Shown here piece by piece: positions 62,132-64,000 of a stretch of DNA of 64,000 nucleotides. The notes beneath the pieces are model-generated. The model made no database searches. It had not been told where the DNA came from and saw nothing but the letters and a program-made list of their open reading frames with translations. Where the stretch lies: positions 1-64,000 of the forward strand of contig NZ_BIMF01000011.1 in assembly GCF_004000945.1 (NCBI RefSeq), read 5' to 3'. This DNA is from Paenibacillus lautus NBRC 15380 (GTDB lineage: Bacteria > Bacillota > Bacilli > Paenibacillales > Paenibacillaceae). How positions within the stretch are numbered: position 1 is the first letter of the stretch; each line of letters opens with the position of its first letter. The position numbers and the translations under genes were made by a program.

Positions 62132-62583
62132 CCCACTATTTTTTGATAGAATATTTCATTCCATGTTTTTCCGGTAGAAATCCGTTAATCTCATCATAAA
62201 GGAGATCTGCACAGGTTCACACCGTCTCAGGTACAGAGTTGCTCTCGGTCTCAAGACGTAGATGCGGATAAAACAGTTGCGCCGCGACGATCACCCCGAA
62301 TCTGATGATGCGGCCCGTTCACGGTATGCCTATGCATATAAGCCGGGAACATGGCAATTTTGAACGGGTTGTCATCGGCTTATCGAATATGGAGTTGAAC
62401 CTGCCTGCCATAAAAAATAATAATTTGACACGGACCCGACATCGGTTCTATTCGGTTTTTTTCGTAATATTAAAAAGTAAGCGCTTCATATTTACGAAAA
62501 TGTATACTCCTAGGATAAGCAAGCGATTGTAACTGCCGTAGAGTCCATTAGGTTTACATCATACTGACAAGGATGTGACTAAG
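62132..62583. other. Intergenic region between the YkoP-like gene and the secreted protein
   Basis: The 452-bp stretch separates divergent genes. A minus-strand open frame at 62217-62313 reads RIIRFGVIVAAQLFYPHLRL but has no start or ribosome site. The plus-strand part near 62440-62500 is AT-rich and may carry the promoter of the secreted protein. No RNA motif is evident. Confidence 0.4.
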
Positions 62584-64000
62584 ATGATGTTTTCACATTT
62601 CCGTAGGTGCGGGCTTTTGTTTCTGGCGGCAGTTCTAATTTCTGCAATCTGTATCCCATCTCCCCATGCCAAGGCAGCAGCGTTAATTACAATCGATTCC
62701 CATCAGGAAGGGCAAACGCTTCAGCCGGGTGTGGCTGAGTTATTCGGGACCTACTCCGGCGTGTATGAGCTTCAGCTCATCGTAAATGGTGAGTTTGTGA
62801 CGGATGTTCAGATGGATGATCCCAACGGTGATAACAGCGGGTCCTGGTCCTACAAGCTCGACACAAGTCAATTGGACGGTTCAGTCGAAATTGTGCTGAA
62901 AGCAAATGACGCGGTTACGCGTTATGGCATCTGGTCTCCTTGGATTCACCTGAACGTCGATAATCCTGCAGCCCATATTCCGGAAGTAGAGATTACCAGC
63001 CCTATAGAGTATACGTTGCAGCGTAACAAAGTGGATATTAACATATCCGCTACAGGTAAAAATCCGATATCACTTGTTGAGCTGCGCATCAATGGTGGAG
63101 AATGGCTGCAGGTCTCCCCTGCCAAAAACGGATATCAATATACATTCGATTCGCGTCAATCCCCGCAACAGGTTCACAGCCTGGAAGCCAGAGCAACCGA
63201 TACTTATGGCAATACAGGCTATAGCCTAACGGTCTATGCAAGAACAGGGGGGAAGCCCCCGGTTAACCAAGGTAAAAATCCCGCGACGGTTACAGATGCC
63301 GTCTATATGGATCTCATCCATCCTACTCAAGTTAGCGTAATAGATGAAGTATACAATCCCTCCGCGACGAATCCTGAAACGGTAACTAGCAACACCTATA
63401 CTCCGGAACCACTGCCGGATCAGGATCGAGCGATCTGGATCTGGGAAAATGCCTCCTACCCTCTCGTCCTGAATCCGAACTCCCGCGTTGTCCTCTCGTC
63501 CATGGCAAAGGATACAACGACCTTTAATCAACGTCCGATTACGACACTTTATTTGGCTGTCGGTCAATATAACGGAACCAAAATGCTGGAGGATCATCGA
63601 AGCGAGGTTCAACAATTCATCGAGTGGGCACACGCCGAGGGTTTTCGGGTTCAAGCGTTGATCGCCGGCGGTACTACCCCGCCTTACTTCGGAGCCTATA
63701 GTCGATATCAGACTCATGCCGTAAGGGAATTTGAGCAGATATTGAATTACAATTTGGCCTCAGGCGAGTCCGCACGTTTTGATGGCGTGAACTTGGATAC
63801 AGAACCGTATATCCTGCCGGATTTCAAAACTGCAAAGCCTTCCGTCCAGATTCAGTACCTGGATATGCTGCAGCTGCTAATGGAACGTAAGCAGGCATCG
63901 GGACTCGCCTTGTCAGTCGGCGCCGCGATTCCAAGATGGTACGACACTTCTGCCGACGCCAGCAATATTTCATGGAACGGAAAGACGAAATGGCTGTCTG
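62584..64000 (+). CDS. Secreted protein with Ig-like repeats and a probable glycosidase-type TIM barrel (partial)
   Basis: The frame is open from ATG 62584 to the window end, 472 codons. A Sec signal peptide ends near HAKAAAL (about residue 32). Two Ig-like repeats (about 35-200: HQEGQTLQPGVAELFGTYSG and VEITSPIEYTLQRNKVDIN) come before a domain with DRAIWIWENASYPL near 280, then YFGAYSRYQTHAVREFEQI and FDGVNLDTEPYILPDF, with the DGVNLDTE run resembling GH18-like catalytic regions. It is probably a secreted polysaccharide hydrolase or a related binding protein. The C-terminus is outside the window. Confidence 0.65.
   Translation, partial: MMFSHFRRCGLLFLAAVLISAICIPSPHAKAAALITIDSHQEGQTLQPGVAELFGTYSGVYELQLIVNGEFVTDVQMDDPNGDNSGSWSYKLDTSQLDGSVEIVLKANDAVTRYGIWSPWIHLNVDNPAAHIPEVEITSPIEYTLQRNKVDINISATGKNPISLVELRINGGEWLQVSPAKNGYQYTFDSRQSPQQVHSLEARATDTYGNTGYSLTVYARTGGKPPVNQGKNPATVTDAVYMDLIHPTQVSVIDEVYNPSATNPETVTSNTYTPEPLPDQDRAIWIWENASYPLVLNPNSRVVLSSMAKDTTTFNQRPITTLYLAVGQYNGTKMLEDHRSEVQQFIEWAHAEGFRVQALIAGGTTPPYFGAYSRYQTHAVREFEQILNYNLASGESARFDGVNLDTEPYILPDFKTAKPSVQIQYLDMLQLLMERKQASGLALSVGAAIPRWYDTSADASNISWNGKTKWLS

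Noticed and set aside
62217..62313. Minus-strand frame ending at 62217 with a membrane-helix-like run
   Set aside because: It lacks a start codon with a ribosome site and is preceded by a stop; noted only in the intergenic entry.
1..64000. CRISPR arrays, insertion sequences, integrases, rRNA or tRNA genes
   Set aside because: I looked for regular short repeats, transposase motifs, terminal inverted repeats and tRNA-like sequences and saw none.

Overview
The window looks like chromosome of a Paenibacillus-type, spore-forming Bacillota. Reasons: strong GGAGG ribosome sites, frequent TTG and GTG starts, rho-independent hairpins after most transcription units, YesM/YesN and LytS/LytT two-component systems, bacillithiol genes (bshB2, yojF, bstA), a sporulation-type diadenylate cyclase (cdaS), the YeeI form of YebC, and a cre box. 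I see no rRNA, tRNA, insertion sequence, integrase, phage gene or CRISPR array. Most genes lie on the minus strand.

Layout. 0-8.5 kb: a galactose-type sugar ABC transporter (mglB-mglA-mglC), preceded on the same strand by a response regulator, a sensor kinase and a second sugar-binding lipoprotein that look like its sensing module. 8.6-16.5 kb: a MATE pump; purT behind a ZTP riboswitch; a LysR regulator divergent from a DapA-family aldolase; a soluble PAS histidine kinase; and an envelope DUF218 protein. 16.5-22 kb: small enzymes, a second LysR, a secreted repeat protein broken by a 1-nt frameshift, yebC, an oxidoreductase remnant and an MFS exporter. 23-30 kb: sulfite reductase cysJI, cdaS, a DHFR-like protein, and bshB2/yojF. 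30-38.8 kb: AraC regulators, two Gfo/Idh/MocA oxidoreductases, bstA, an aldo/keto reductase divergent from a MocR regulator, and a VOC gene coupled to an all-helical protein.

38.9-42.1 kb is a compact membrane-lipid operon (VTT protein, PAP2 phosphatase, MGDG-synthase-like glycosyltransferase, DedA) behind a promoter region with tandem 12-bp repeats. 42.3-51.2 kb is a dense run of small enzymes: three HAD phosphatases, five GNAT acetyltransferases, a methyltransferase, DUF402 and a P-loop kinase, plus a zinc-ribbon remnant and a small membrane protein that automated calling would miss. 54.4-58.6 kb holds a LytS/LytT pair upstream of a CstA-type (probably pyruvate) transporter with a perfect cre box. 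58.8-62.1 kb holds a GNAT and an operon with a YkoP-like protein, a condensation-fold acyltransferase and a zinc-ribbon membrane protein. The window ends inside a secreted protein with Ig-like repeats and a probable TIM-barrel hydrolase domain.

The most unusual item is 51.5-54.3 kb. Four consecutive genes resemble the maturation part of a methylamine dehydrogenase (mau) locus: a polytopic membrane protein, MauE-like and MauD-like redox proteins, and a 12-cysteine protein resembling the MauA light chain, followed by a membrane-anchored NusG-II-domain protein. The heavy chain (MauB) and the TTQ-forming enzyme (MauG) are absent. By eye one of the two tryptophans that form TTQ is replaced by threonine. 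I read this as a disulfide-rich exported protein with its own maturation machinery, used for something other than methylamine oxidation. That is an inference from reading, not a database result.
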